A DNA stretch of 64,000 bases, from the NCBI GenBank assembly GCA_019973155.2, contig BPQB01000028.1, positions 186,001 to 250,000 of the forward strand, read 5' to 3'. Origin of the DNA: Phanerochaete sordida. Lineage: Eukaryota; Basidiomycota; Agaricomycetes; Polyporales; Phanerochaetaceae. The position numbers were made by a program, and so were the translations under genes. This document shows positions 24,154 through 35,514 of this stretch, piece by piece (the first letter of the stretch is position 1; each line of letters starts with the position of its first letter). The notes below the pieces were generated by a model, which saw only the letters and a list, made by a program, of their open reading frames with translations, was not told the origin of the DNA and did no database searches.

Positions 24154-25475
24154 ATGGCCCCCTTCGACCTCGACGCATGCATACAACAGCTCCTGCGGAA
24201 ACAGCTCCTCCACGAAGCTCTCCTGCGCGAGATTTGCGAGAAAACAAAAGAGGTTCTCATGCGGGAATCGAACGTGGTGCATGTCAGCGCGCCCGTCACA
24301 GTGGTCGGTGACATACACGGGTGAGTACAGCCCTCAGGGACAGCCAGACCAGATATCTAAGCAGTCATTCAAGACAGTTTTACGACCTCATTGAAATCTT
24401 CCGGATAGGAGGGTATGCTCCCAATACAAATTACCTCTTCCTAGGTACGTAACAGTTCCATCGCGCTAAGACAGAAGCTCACCTGGCAGTGCTCCTCCAG
24501 GGGACTACGTCGACCGGGGCCTCTTTAGCGTGGAAACTATATCACTGTTGACATGCCTGAAGCTGCGTTATCCAGATCGCGTGCAGCTGATCAGGGGAAA
24601 CCACGAATCCCGGGCGGTCACTCAGGTCAGGCGAGCAATGTGCGTGTCCGCGGCCTGGGTTTCTCACCTCCGTCTCCCTACAGACATATGGCTTCTACAC
24701 GGAATGTGTCCGGAAGTACGGCTCGTCCCATGTGTGGACATATTTCACCGACATGTTCGATTTCCTCACACTATCTGTCGTGATTGACGACAAAATCTTC
24801 TGCGTGCACGGCGGTGTGTATGTCTTTCCTTCTGTGCCCTGGCGACAATGCTTAGCGCGACTTGTCAGGGCTATCGCCGTCCATACATTCCATAGATCAA
24901 ATCAAGGTCGTCGACAGGTTCCGCGGTACGCGCGCATATATCGTCATGGCGCACTAGCTGACCCTTGGTGCCAGAAATACCGCACGAGGGCCCCATGGCG
25001 GACCTGGTCTGGTCAGACCCAGATCCGGAAAAAGAGGACTTCGCAATATCACCGAGGTAGGCAGTCGTAATCCCGCCTGGCAACCCGCACGCTCATTTGG
25101 CCTGCCAGGGGCGCGGGTTACACCTTCGGCTCCGGGGTGGTGTACAAGTTCCTGGAAACCAACGGCATGTCGCACATTCTCCGCGCGCACCAGCTCTGCA
25201 TGGAGGGCTTCTCATCCCTGTTCGACAACCACCTCTCGACGGTGTGGTCCGCGCCGAACTACTGCTACCGCTGCGGGAACTCGGCCAGCATCCTCGAGGT
25301 GCGCCCGGACGGCGAGCGATTTTTCAACGTCTTCCAAGCCGCGCCGGAGAACGAGCGGGATGGCCCGACACATCAGGCGCAACAGAGTGCCGGAGGCAAG
25401 GTTCGCCGTTTCATACCTCACGTCCACCGTGCAGTGCTCATGCCGCGATCGCAGCTGCCCGAATATTTCCTATAA
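24154..25475 (+). CDS. PPG1: PPG1-type serine/threonine protein phosphatase (PP2A-like catalytic subunit)
   Basis: Seven exons: 24154-24320, 24374-24444, 24501-24625, 24684-24813, 24869-24925, 24975-25056 and 25109-25475. They give 332 residues. All PPP-family metal and catalytic signatures are present: GDIHG (52-56), GDYVDRG (80-86), RGNHE (111-115), an HGGLSP motif made across an exon junction, WSDPDP and the [11 protein letters not shown] segment. The C-terminus ends YFL as in PP2A, PP4 and PPG1, where the terminal Leu is the methylation site. In yeast, Ppg1 acts with the Far (STRIPAK-like) complex in glycogen metabolism and mitophagy control. Assignment to PPG1 over PP4 or PP6 is by overall feel and is less sure than the PPP family. 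A 54-nt in-frame segment (25401-25454) could be an intron. Confidence 0.88.
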
Positions 25476-25698
25476 CAACCTCTTACGATATCCCCCTCTG
25501 CCGAGCCCGCTTGTACCCTGGATTTTACCGGCTTGTATGCATATATCATACCACAACATTGAATGTCACACTGGCTCCACTGATTGCGTTCAGCACGGCA
25601 CGTAGTATCATTATAGTATCTATATGCGCAAGGAACGATCATGCCGTGTGCAAGAACTGAGATACAGTGCGGGCCGTGGGTAGCTAAATGTATGCACG

Positions 25699-27237
25699 TC
25701 AGGGCACCAGGGCGAGCAGGAACGAACACACGGGGAGCGTGCCCGGCCGTCGCCGCTCGAGCAGCAGCCGCAACGGCGTGCGCCACCTCCGCGCGTACAG
25801 CAGCAGCACAAACAGCACCGCGAGGAACACCGTGCGCGTGCCCCAGCGCGCCCACCAGAGACGGACGAGCGTGTACAACAGGTCGCGCTTCCGCCGCCGG
25901 CCGTGACGCAGCGACGGCATCGCGGCGTCGTCGTACGCGGCCGGGTATCCGAAGAATGGGTTCAGCAGCGACATGGACGAGAGCACGGGGCGCAGGTTCG
26001 TGCCCGCCAGACGCGCAGGCCCAGATCCCTCCGTCGTGCACGCATCAGGCTCGCCCTCCCGCGCGCCCGGGGGTGCCTTGGCAGCAGGTCCACTGGCGTC
26101 CGCAAGCGCGTTGGGCAGCGCGGCGATAGGCGGGAGCGCGCCGCCGTACTCTGCGTGGGGATGCCGTCAGCTTCGCACCGGGTGACAGGCGGGCGACACG
26201 GACCCTTGGGCAACACGCGCGGTGACAGAAGCTGTCGCAGGTCCGCGGGGCCCACGAAGAAGAGCTTCTGCAGCGTGCTCGCCGGCAGGACGCGTCTAGC
26301 GCGGCTGGGGTCAGCAATGTATCGGCGGCATGCGCGCGGGAACACTCACCGCGCGATGCCCCATGCGCCCGCGTGCGCCCAGGAATAGTTCAGGATGAGC
26401 ACTGCGCGGCGTAAGTCGATTGTGCGGACGGGGCGCGGGCACGGGCGTACCTGCTGCCAGCATCCCTGGAAACCGGGGGAGCAGCTCCTGGACATGCCAA
26501 TTCATCAGGTCGATCGTTTGCTGCTCGGCACCGACTTCAGCAATTTTTGGAGACAAAATTTCGTCTGGCACGGACCATGCTGTTCAGGGACATGCCTCCG
26601 ATGTCGAGCAGCGCGACATACTGCAGGATCGGGCGCGCGCCTCCGCTGCTGCTGTGCGCCTTGTTCAGCTGCACAAGGTGCGCCCGCATGAGCTCGCTCG
26701 TGCGAACCGCCCGCTGCTTCAAGTCTTCCGTGCCGGACAAAAGTTTGGCAGCCTGTATGACGACGATCGGACGTCCGAACGGATCGTGGGCGTGCGATGG
26801 CAGACAGGTGAAGTATGGCATGGCTGGTTGGCCTGCCAGCGGAGGCAGTGTCCGCAAACGCCACTGGAGCGTGGTCCGCAAGGCCTCCAGAGCGAGGGAA
26901 ATGGTAAGATTGTGCCTCTGGACGAGCCGTTACTCCGTGATGACGAGAACATGTACTTGTCCGACTTACCTTCAGCATACGAAACACGGAAGCTATAGAG
27001 AGCAGTTTTCATGTAAGCTCACGTCGCACGAGCATGAGGGAACATACGAGTATCACGGAGCCATTCGACCGCACGGTGTATGTCGTCCTCGCCCCATCCC
27101 TCTTCATCAACGAGACCGGGCAGTATCTCGTGCTCCAGGGTGGATTGGAGCTGCCTAGCTGCCTGGACGTTCTGGTCATAAAGCGAATCGAGAAGCTCGT
27201 ATTGTTGCTGGAGGGCGTTGAGGATGTCAAAAGCCAT
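25699..27237 (-). CDS. CRAL-TRIO (Sec14-like) lipid-transfer protein with C-terminal membrane anchor
   Basis: Seven exons: 27237-27048, 26992-26970, 26917-26576, 26520-26451, 26401-26350, 26295-26204 and 26150-25699. They give 406 residues. The CRAL-TRIO-N helical part ends FRMLKRHNL and ALRTTLQWR. The lipid-binding domain shows HDPFGRPIVVIQAAKL, ALLDIGGMSLNSM, LLPRFPGML, LNYSWAHAG, RRVLPAS and LPKEYGG. Near the C-terminus VFLAVLFVLLLYA (about 362-376), flanked by basic residues, should anchor it in a membrane. Such proteins move phosphoinositides or other lipids between membranes. Its start lies 370 bp from the divergent CysRS gene, and its 3' end is 223 bp from the phosphatase. A 23-nt exon 2 and a 55-nt intron after the SLNSM codons were placed by frame and homology. 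A broken copy lies at 10779-11745. Confidence 0.87.
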
Positions 27238-27606
27238 GGTATATGTGAGGGCGAGGAGGTTGCAGCACGCTCATCGCGAGTGTGGTCCAAGATGCAGTGT
27301 CCGGCTGTTCGGATGCATCACCGCGCCTGCAGCCATATTAGGCAATGATGCGTGGGACTGATGCGCCAGGGGAAACATGTGAAATCGGCTGCGCTTGGTC
27401 ATCACCAGGATCTTGGTTGCAAGATCTTATCTTATCTCCTGCCACGTTCGCAATCCTCGATCAAAAGTTGCCAGTGGTCAACGAGAGTCAGACGCGATAA
27501 TTATTATCGCATGCTCTCTCCCCATCGCACCTTCCTCCTCGCGCCTCGTTTCCCCCGAATATCCACCAGATTTTGCGCGACTTTACCTCACATCCCTGTC
27601 GCAAGG
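27238..27606. promoter_or_regulatory. Shared divergent promoter, CRAL-TRIO / cysteinyl-tRNA synthetase
   Basis: This 369-bp gap separates the two start codons, which point away from each other. It must hold both promoters. Part of it (about 27241-27390) was carried along in the duplicated copy near 11640-11745. No TATA box is obvious. Confidence 0.55.
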
Positions 27607-30600
27607 ATGGCCGTGCAGCAGCCCGCGTGGAAGCTGCCTGAGCGCAAGACCGAGGAGCCTGTCCTCAAGGTCTACAACTCGCTCACCCGTACCAAAGTCA
27701 GTCTACCTCAGTCGCAAGACCAGCATTCCTAGTAACCTCAGCTGCAGACTGAGTTTGTGCCAACCAATGGACGCCTGGTCAAATGGTACAACTGCGGCCC
27801 TACGGTTTACGACGCTTCGCACATGGGTCATGCAAGGTGCGTCCTAAGAACGATCATGACGTTCGCCGACTGACGACTTCCCAGAAATTATGTCACGCAA
27901 GATGTTCTGCGAAGGATCATGACCGACTACTTTGGCTACGACGTGCACTTTGTCATGAACATCACGGATATTGACGACAAGGTGTGCTGCCTACTTCCTC
28001 TGTACAGCGTCCGGCTGACAATACGACGTGGCGCAGATTATCATCAGGGCACGCCAAAACCATCTCCTTGAACAGTTCAAAAAGCAGCAGAAGACTCTCA
28101 CGCCTGAACTTCTGGACATCACCCTGTCGTCCTGGACGAGCTACATCCAGTCCAAAGTCGCAAAGGGTCTGCCTGAAAATGAACGGCCTGCGCCAGGCAA
28201 CGAGCAGGACGCGTGGCCTAAGCTCGTATCCCTTTTCCAGGGCGAGGACAAGTCGTGGAAAGCGGAGTGCTTGAAGCGTGATGAGAAGTTCGAGATGCAT
28301 TTCTCGGCAGCTGTACGTAGTCATTTTGCCCCTCCTCGCGCATCTGACCAACTCGAAACAGAGCAAGGCGTATAACGCCATCCAGCGAAGCCGCGAGGCG
28401 CTGCAGAGTGGGCAAACGGGAGAAGAGGTTGCCCACGCTTTGGTGGATGAATCCCGGGATATACTCGCCCTGACGCTGGATAAGGAGGTCAGTTTCCCGC
28501 ATGTATGCTAATTCTGTAACTCACGTACCGCAGCAAGGCTCCACCGTCACAGATCCCTCCATCTCCCGCTCGCTCGCTGCTTATTGGGAAGGCCAGTTCT
28601 TTAACGATATGCGCCGCCTCCGGGTCAGAGACCCGGACACGCTCACACGCGTAACCGAATACGTTCCGGAGATCGTCTCGTTCGTAGAAGGCATCGTCAA
28701 GAACGGTTACGGCTACGTCGTGGAAGGAAGCGTGTACTTTGATACGTGGGCCTTTGACAAAGCGGAGAACCACGATTACGCGAAGCTCGAACCATGGAGC
28801 AAGGGAAATAGAGAGCTCCTGGAAGAGGGCGAGGGTAAGCTTTCCGACTAACGTAGCTCCGCTACGCGATGTTCACGGTACCATTGCAGGGGCGCTGTCC
28901 GTGACGACGGGCCGCCGTTCGGCTGCGGACTTTGCCTTGTGGAAGGCCTCCAAGCCCGGCGAACCCTCCTGGCCCTCGCCATGGGGCCCTGGACGACCCG
29001 GCTGGCACATCGAATGCTCCGTCATGGCGTCTGCCGTCTTCGGTGACAATATGGATATCCACTCCGGCGGCAGCGACCTCGCGTTCCCCCACCACGATAA
29101 TGAGATGGCGCAGTCTGAGGTGCGTTCTCACTTTGCGAAGACGCGTCCGGCTCGCGTGGCGATCACTCCGTGCGGGCGCGCTGACACGCTGCTTAGGCGT
29201 ATCATGACTGCTCATCGTGGGTCAACTACTTCCTGCACACCGGACATCTGCACATCGAGGGTCTCAAGATGAGCAAATCGCTGAAGAACTTCATCACCAT
29301 TGATGTAAGTCTACCGAGCCTGTCGAAGTCGACAAATGTCTCACTCCACCAACCCCGCGTCCGCAGGAGATTCTCCAGAAGTACTCGGCGCGCCAGCTCC
29401 GTCTCGCGTTCTTGACACAGTTCTGGAATGCAAAGATCGACTTCTCGGAGTCTCTGATGACGGGAGAGGTCCGGAACATCGAGGCGTCCTTCAACGTAAG
29501 GGGCCTCACCTCCGTGTCTCTCGTGTCCGCACTGACTTCTTCGGGCGTCAGAACTTCTTCACAACTGTGAAGGCTCTGGTTAGCCAGGCACAAGCCGAGG
29601 GACCTCGGTTGGAGAGCACGCACCGCTTCGGTGACCTGGAAAAGGACCTCACGGCCAAGTACGAAACATGATCATGCCTTGCGTGCGCGTGGTTCTGAAA
29701 CGGAGTGTGTCTAGGTTCCATGAAGGCCAGGCCGCCTTCCGTGTTGCGCTCTGCGACTCGTTCAACACACCGGACGCCCTCAACGTGCTCCGGGACCTGG
29801 TATCACGGACTAACGTATACATCAACTCGCGTGGCGCAAACCTTGAGATCTCCGTCGTCGAGAGGGTGGCACGCTGGATTGGGCAGATGCTCCGGATGTT
29901 CGGGTTGGGCGAGGGCGAGTCCAGCGAGGTCGGCTGGGGCCAGGATGTCTCCGGGGAAGCCAATGTCAACGTAAGCCCTCCGAACTGCATGACGTTAGCG
30001 ATCGCAGGCTAATTCACTCGGGCTAATTCAGCGGGAGGAGATCTTGATGCCCTACCTGAGGACCTTGTCCTCGTTCAGGGATGGCGTCCGCAAGGTGGCC
30101 ATCGCGAAAGGGGACACCGCGCTTAAGGACATACTCGCGCTCTGCGACAAGCTCAGGGACGCCGACCTCGTGCCGCTCGGCGTCGCACTCGACGACCAGG
30201 AAGGTAATGCTTGTTCCCCATCTGCCGTCTCACGCGTCGGGCTCATTGCGTGCTGCGAACAGACGGCAAGGCACTTGTGAAGCTCGTCCCGCCTGCGGAG
30301 CTCGTCAGGGCCCGTGATGAGAAGCGTGCACAGGAACAGGAAAAGGCTGCCCGCAAAGCAGCCCAGGTGGAGGCTGAGCGGCAGAAAAAGCTCAAGAAGC
30401 TGGAAAAGGGCCGGACGCCCCCTCAGGAAATGTTCAGGCCGCCTCATGTCCCCGCGGGAACCTACAGCAGCTGGAACGAAGACGGCGTCCCGCTCACTGA
30501 CGGCGAGGGTAAGGAGCTCAGCAAAAACAAGGCGAAGAACGTGAAGAAGGAGTGGGACCTCCAGAAGAAGCTCCACGATGAGTTCGTCGCATGGCAAGCG

Positions 30601-30618
30601 GAGCAGCAGCAAGCGTAA
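27607..30618 (+). CDS. Cysteinyl-tRNA synthetase
   Basis: Thirteen exons: 27607-27696, 27748-27836, 27885-27981, 28037-28312, 28362-28487, 28534-28834, 28890-29119, 29197-29304, 29367-29495, 29552-29658, 29715-29970, 30032-30203 and 30263-30618. They give 778 residues. The class I signature HMGH is at 55-58, after the zinc-ligand Cys46 in YNCGPTVYD. The zinc site continues with GWHIECS and [14 protein letters not shown], and KMSKS is at 427-431. A eukaryotic insertion sits in the Rossmann fold after ITDIDDK, and a Lys/Glu/Gln-rich charged tail (about 665-778) is typical of eukaryotic CysRS. The enzyme joins cysteine to tRNA(Cys) for translation. I see no clear mitochondrial presequence at this start. 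The stop is only 53 bp from the convergent fRMsr gene, so 3' UTRs probably overlap. Confidence 0.95.
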
Positions 30619-30671
30619 TACACTCATTCCCCGTAGATATGTCTTCATGTGCGCGTAAATAATATCATGTA

Positions 30672-31392
30672 CTACCAGTCACACGCCTCTACGATAAGCT
30701 GGGCGATCTTCTCGAGGCCAGCCCTGTCTTCTTCCGTGAATCCGGCCAGAGCGAGGCAATCGAGATCGAGAACGCCGACGGCGACGTCCCCGTCTTCCCG
30801 GCGCAGGACCAAGGGACAGACAATCTCGCTCTTGGTCTCGCCGTCACAGGCAATGTGGCCAGGGTAGGCGTCAACGTCGGTGACCAGGAGCGTCTTGCGC
30901 TGCATGAAGGCGTCCGCGCAGACACCGCGCGACTTGCCCGGCGTCACGTTGATGAACTGGCAGGCCGGCTTCCCGCAGAAGGGGCCGAGGAGGAGGATCT
31001 CGCCAGCTCCAGGGCCCGACGTGCGCCCCTGTGTGGAAATCTTCGGAGAGGGGAACAGCGAGGAGTGCAGATAGAAACCTGGACGATCCCTGAGCTTGTG
31101 TGCGGTATCGCCGGGGCACGCGGCGCGGCTCACCTGCCCAGTTCACCATCCGCTCCCCATCACCAAAGTGCGCCGGATACGCGAGCAGGGAGTTGTAAAT
31201 TAACGACGAGGCGTTCGCGAGGTTCGTGACCTACAGGGCAGGCACTGTGCAGGCGTGAGGACGAGAACGGCGCGATCTACGCACCCAGGACCGTTGGCCG
31301 TCGAGCAGCGCAGTCAGCTGGTCGAACACGTGCTGCCAGAACTGGGTCTTGTCGAGCCCTTGGGGGACGAATGCGGAGTCGGCGTGTGGCAT
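30672..31392 (-). CDS. Free methionine-R-sulfoxide reductase (GAF domain, fRMsr)
   Basis: Three exons, 31392-31285, 31230-31134 and 31078-30672, give 203 residues. A single GAF domain fills the protein. The three family cysteines are seen at about C108 (PACQFI), C122 (GKSRGVCA) and C146 (HIACD), followed by SEIVCPL and VGVLDLDC. The C122-C146 spacing of 24 equals that of the E. coli enzyme. The enzyme reduces free (not protein-bound) methionine-R-sulfoxide with thioredoxin, in the cytosol. Upstream in-frame codons reach 31512, but the ATG at 31392 fits the family length. The gene is convergent with CysRS and divergent from GLTP, whose starts are 218 bp apart. Confidence 0.92.
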
Positions 31393-31610
31393 TTTTGGAG
31401 GAGGAGATGAAGACGAGAAATCGCTATCAGCCTTCGGGTTGCGTCCCGATACGGTAACTTCAAGATATCGGCTATCTAGATTAGATCGGTAGCGATCGAG
31501 CGCCAACTCCATTATTGCCGGACAACGCCTGGAGCACGACCATCACCGCCAGCAGTGCACCTCCTCATCCTCTCCAACGACCTCTTTCCCCACATTTTAA
31601 TTCACAAACA
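31393..31610. promoter_or_regulatory. Shared divergent promoter, fRMsr / GLTP
   Basis: 218 bp separate the two outward-facing start codons. C/T-rich tracts lie before the GLTP ATG. No clear TATA box is seen. Confidence 0.5.
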
Positions 31611-32445
31611 ATGGCCCCTTACCTTGAGACTGTCAAGGTATTTTTCCCGAATTTACCCCAGGCTGTGCTCGTTTACTCATGCAACGTGTAGTCTTTCGCG
31701 GACGTTCCTGTCACCGACGCTGGCGTCGACACCGTTGCCTTCCTCGAGGCAGCTCAGGGAGTAGTAGGCTTGTTTGGTGCGTGTGCCGCTCCGTGCGCAG
31801 TGGAGTCTATAGCTGACGGACTGCGCGGTCTAGATCTGCTCGGCTCTGCCGCTTTCGCAGCGGTGCAGAGCGACCTCAAGGGCAACATTGCGGCACGTAG
31901 CCACCCCGCGGGGTCCAGTCGCCGATTGCTGATGGGACTCCTCCGATAGAAAGTCCGCGCCCGCTACGACGCAGTGCCCGACCAGTCTGGAACCCTCGAG
32001 CTGCTCGTGGAGAACGAGAAGGGCGAGAAGAAGCGCACCGCGACCGAGGGCCTGCTCTGGCTCCTCCGGGGCCTCGCATTCACATGCAAGGCCCTGCAGA
32101 TCGCCCAGGCGAACAAATCGAAGGAGCTCGCTGCGTCGTTCGGGGAATCGTATGAAGCGACCCTGAAGAAGTACCACAACTTTGTGGTCAAGGGCATCTT
32201 CAGCGTATGTGTTCATTCCTGCGTGCGCCCCGATTGATCGCTCATCGGCTGCACAGGTCGCGATGAAGGCCTGTCCATACCGGGCGACGTTCTTCGAGAA
32301 GCTCGCCGCGGACCCTGCGGGCGGCCCTGCGGTGTCCCAGGATAAGGTCGACGAGGAGCTGAACAAGTGGCTCGCCGCTCTGGACTCGATCGTCACGCGG
32401 ATGCAGAACTTCTACGAGACAGGCGGCCACAACAAGGGCTTTTAA
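31611..32445 (+). CDS. Glycolipid transfer protein (GLTP fold)
   Basis: Five exons, 31611-31637, 31692-31776, 31834-31892, 31950-32204 and 32257-32445, give 204 residues, close to the 209 of human GLTP. The sugar-headgroup site is present: D51, N55 and K58 in DLKGNIAK (D48/N52/K55 in human), W94 in LLWLLRGL and H133 in KKYHNFVVK. The protein shuttles glycosphingolipids between membranes in the cytosol. Intron 3 appears to be GC-AG (donor GCG|GCACGT at 31893, acceptor GATAG at 31949). A GT-AG alternative 5 nt away would replace the headgroup Lys with Leu, so the GC-AG reading is preferred. Confidence 0.9.
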
Positions 32446-33542
32446 TTTCACGGCTATACGCTGTTTCGGGGGACTGGCCGCGTATCGGTCTGGATGACGA
32501 TGCCTGCGCTGCAGTGCGTTGTAAACGTGTAATTGACTCGGGGGTACCACTCACCAAGCTGCGGACGGAATCTATGTACATATTGAATGCTTGCGATCAG
32601 GGGGCTCCGCGTCCTTCTCCCGACTCGAGTCCCTGCATATTGGAGACCACGGGGGAGGCTCATACCGGGAATGCGTGTCTGATGTCTAGACCATTTGGAC
32701 AGTAGTGGCCAGGGGCGTTCCCGCTGGTGGGACTGGCTGCAGTGTGAGATGAAAGACCGATGGGAACAGTATGACGACACAGCACATGGGGCATAGGAAG
32801 GCTTGAAACTGTACTATCCGATAGAGGTACAAGGCCAGTGGGATTAAGCAAATCAAGGGTGGATAAGCGTGTGACTTTATTAGCTCGACCACGTATCCGT
32901 AGCCTCCGAGGCAGCTGTCTTGGTTTGCTTGGTATTCCGACCTTGCCAGGGACAGCGGAGACGATCTGGCGACATGCGCCCTTCTGTTGGACACCGGGAG
33001 CTAAGGACGACCGTCTCGATCGAGTTAGCGGGCCTATCTACAGGGACGCGGGGATGGCAGGTTACTCATGAGACTACCGATGGATAAACTTCAGACGCAT
33101 GGCGTCGAATCGAATGCGAACAGGTGAATTTGCATTGCAAGCTATTAACTCAGCGGTACTGCAGGTAATGAGATGTGGCGGGAGATCCTATACGCCGATC
33201 CCAAGGGTGACAGAGGGGTCCTCCGGGCGACGCTGGCAGCCTCGCTGCGGCCTTTAGCAGGGCTTATCGGCGCGTAAGGTGGGTGCGGCGCAACGGGCCC
33301 ATAGAGTCCTGCCGTGCGCGGCTGCAGGCTGCCCTACGGTGTTCGGCGAGGGTCTGCGCGCGTGGTGCCCTGGGGCCGCGGGAGATCTACAGGTACGTTC
33401 CGGTCGGTCGCAGCCTTCTCGCGCAGAACAAGACACCAACCCTCGCGCTCGGAGCGATCACAAGAGCGGGTCAAAAGCAGCTAGCTCGGTCCCGCGTCGC
33501 TGCGGGGGGCGATCGCTGGTGGGAACGCCCGCGTCGATGTCG
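32446..33542. other. Intergenic interval, no supported gene
   Basis: GLTP 3' flank followed by sequence of mixed composition. Short frames on both strands match nothing, and there is no repeat or RNA signal that I can see. Confidence 0.5.
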
Positions 33543-33988
33543 TCAGCATGCCTCGGCGGACAGCAGCGGGCCCTCCTCAGTTGTCGTCGGCAGGGCGCGA
33601 TCAGCCGCCGTTCCGGTTTCGGGGATGGGCGCTGCGAGAAGGTTGCGCCGCCGCCGTGCAATGAGGTGCCTGTAAGCGAAGACCAGGGTTATAGCACGGA
33701 TGGGCTCCCAGACCGCAGACAGGAACAGTGACACACTCACGGCACTGACTCGGCAGCGACGCCGTGCTGGGTGCTGACTACGTTCGCGCGGGTATCGCCA
33801 CTCGTGTCCAGGCGTTCCCGCTTTTGCGCACGGATCAACAAGCGAAAGACGTCCTCCCCAGGAAATGAACAGCGAGTAATGGTACCGTGCCTCGTGCGTG
33901 TAGCTTCGAGGAAGTTCACGTCCGATGCATCGGTAGCCGGGCCTAGGGCAGAGTTATCATTATCACAGGATGGTCGTTCCTCTAGCAT
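33543..33988 (-). CDS. Candidate small gene of unknown function
   Basis: An ATG at 33988 opens an 82-codon exon (33988-33741) ending in a strong GTGAGT donor. A 71-nt intron with CTATAAC and TTACAG signals joins a second exon (33669-33543) in frame, giving 124 residues. The second exon begins HLIARRRRN and contains an acidic Thr/Glu run. No domain or signal peptide is recognised. Support is only the frame-preserving splice and mildly protein-like composition, and a + strand frame overlaps exon 1. This could be chance. Confidence 0.27.
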
Positions 33989-35514
33989 CGATTTTGACAG
34001 ACTGGTCTGATTGCCAGACTAGCATCGCAGCAGGAGAAAATTTGACTGCGTGGCACCGCTCGCGGTCTCAGAGTGCAAAGCGCACAAGAAGCCAGCGGTC
34101 TGGAACTACCCGAGCTGCTCTCGATTTATTGTTATCAGAGTTTCCAGGATGTGGTGACAGCGGCCGCAGGTCAGACTCACCATCATTTAAGCTCAGGTAA
34201 CGTTAAGGCTCACGCGGAGCTGGCGTGCAATTATACATGCCAAGGGGGTAAGCCCGGATGATGAGGAAGGGGGACCTTCGCGGCAAGACGCCGCACGGAG
34301 CGAGCTACGTTATACGGTCCGCACGGCTCGAATGCGCAGGTGAGGTGGTGTAGGAGTATAGAAGCGGCAGCCGCTGGGGTGAGAGTGCATTGCCAGGGCC
34401 TCAGCCACAGGGTTCTATCGACACGCTGGTTAGATGATGCTGTAAAGATTCGCAGACACTCACGTATGGACGCTTCAGGCGGCGCGACGGTCCGCTTCGA
34501 GCGTGCGGCGACAAGGCTGCGGTTTCGCGACGCAACGGATCAGATGTGTGCGTCAGCGAGGACGCCAGTCCGTGCCGTGAGCGTCGCCTGCCACGAAGGT
34601 TGAGCGAGGACTCGGACGCGGCGGAGGCTCGAGGCGGTCGAGGAGAGAACCTTGCGCGGCTTTCGCGGGAGCGCATGGCGCATGACGCCCGGCGCCTCGC
34701 CGACGACCCTTTCAATTTGCTCCCTGCCTCGATCGTGGTCGAGGGTTGCGTCGTCGACAACGGCGCGCAGGAAAAGGGAGAAAAATACCAGGAAAACGGA
34801 GGTGGGCGTGTGGGGTTAGGCAGCTCTGACCCTGGCAGAACACGTCACACCGCCCTGCAGGATCGCAGCGAATGCGCCCAAAAGGCAGGCACGTTGCGAC
34901 CGTCCGGGACTGGAAGGTCGAAAAGTCGACAAGAAGATAGCATCGCCAGCATCGGCCAGCCGACGGCTCTGGCTGCCTACCGAACACGTTCGATAACCGG
35001 ACGCCCTGGCATCATCGAGGCACTGGGACACACCTGCCGAAGAGGACGTAGCGCAGTGGCTAAAGCTGATTCAACTCCGTCGCAAGGACGGACTCTGAAT
35101 CGGCGCATGCTCACATGGTAGCAGCTTTTCTCCCAATCGCAGGCGATGGACCGGTGCTACAATTAGCTCGGAGCGCCACGGTGAGTTTGCCATGCTATGG
35201 GACCCTGAGCTCGAGATTAAGTTCCCTGATACATTTTAGAAAGACAGCCTTCACAGAGAGGTTATCTCAAAACGCCCTTGATGCGTGGACATTTTATTCT
35301 CCCGCCTAGCTCGGCTGGCTGACGTTGTGTCCCTTCTCTCCAGGGTTGGCGACCCGCCATCGTCCATGAACTTAATCACACCAGCGTGCCATCTGCACGG
35401 TTCTACGGTGATTAGGATGTGTGGTCAGGCCGTCCGCGCACCACAGATCGTTTAAAATCAGCCCTGCACCCTCCCTGAGTGGACCCATCTCCTCGTCCCA
35501 CTCCCGCTCGCAAC
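33989..35514. other. Intergenic interval, no supported gene
   Basis: Frames near 34400-34760 (minus) and 34546-35121 (plus) overlap and match no family. The final 100 bases before 35515 are C/T-rich and fit the leader of the WOPR gene. Confidence 0.45.

Noticed and set aside
26500..26600. Apparent frameshift inside the intact CRAL-TRIO gene after the SLNSM codons
   Set aside because: A 55-nt GT-AG intron (26575-26521, donor GTCCGT, acceptor GAGCAG) restores the frame and yields the usual SLNSM-to-LLPRFPGML continuity, so the gene is not broken.
35040..35110. TAGCGCAGTGGCTAAAGC resembles a tRNA A box
   Set aside because: No B box (GGTTCGAATCC-like) follows at the right distance and no cloverleaf forms.
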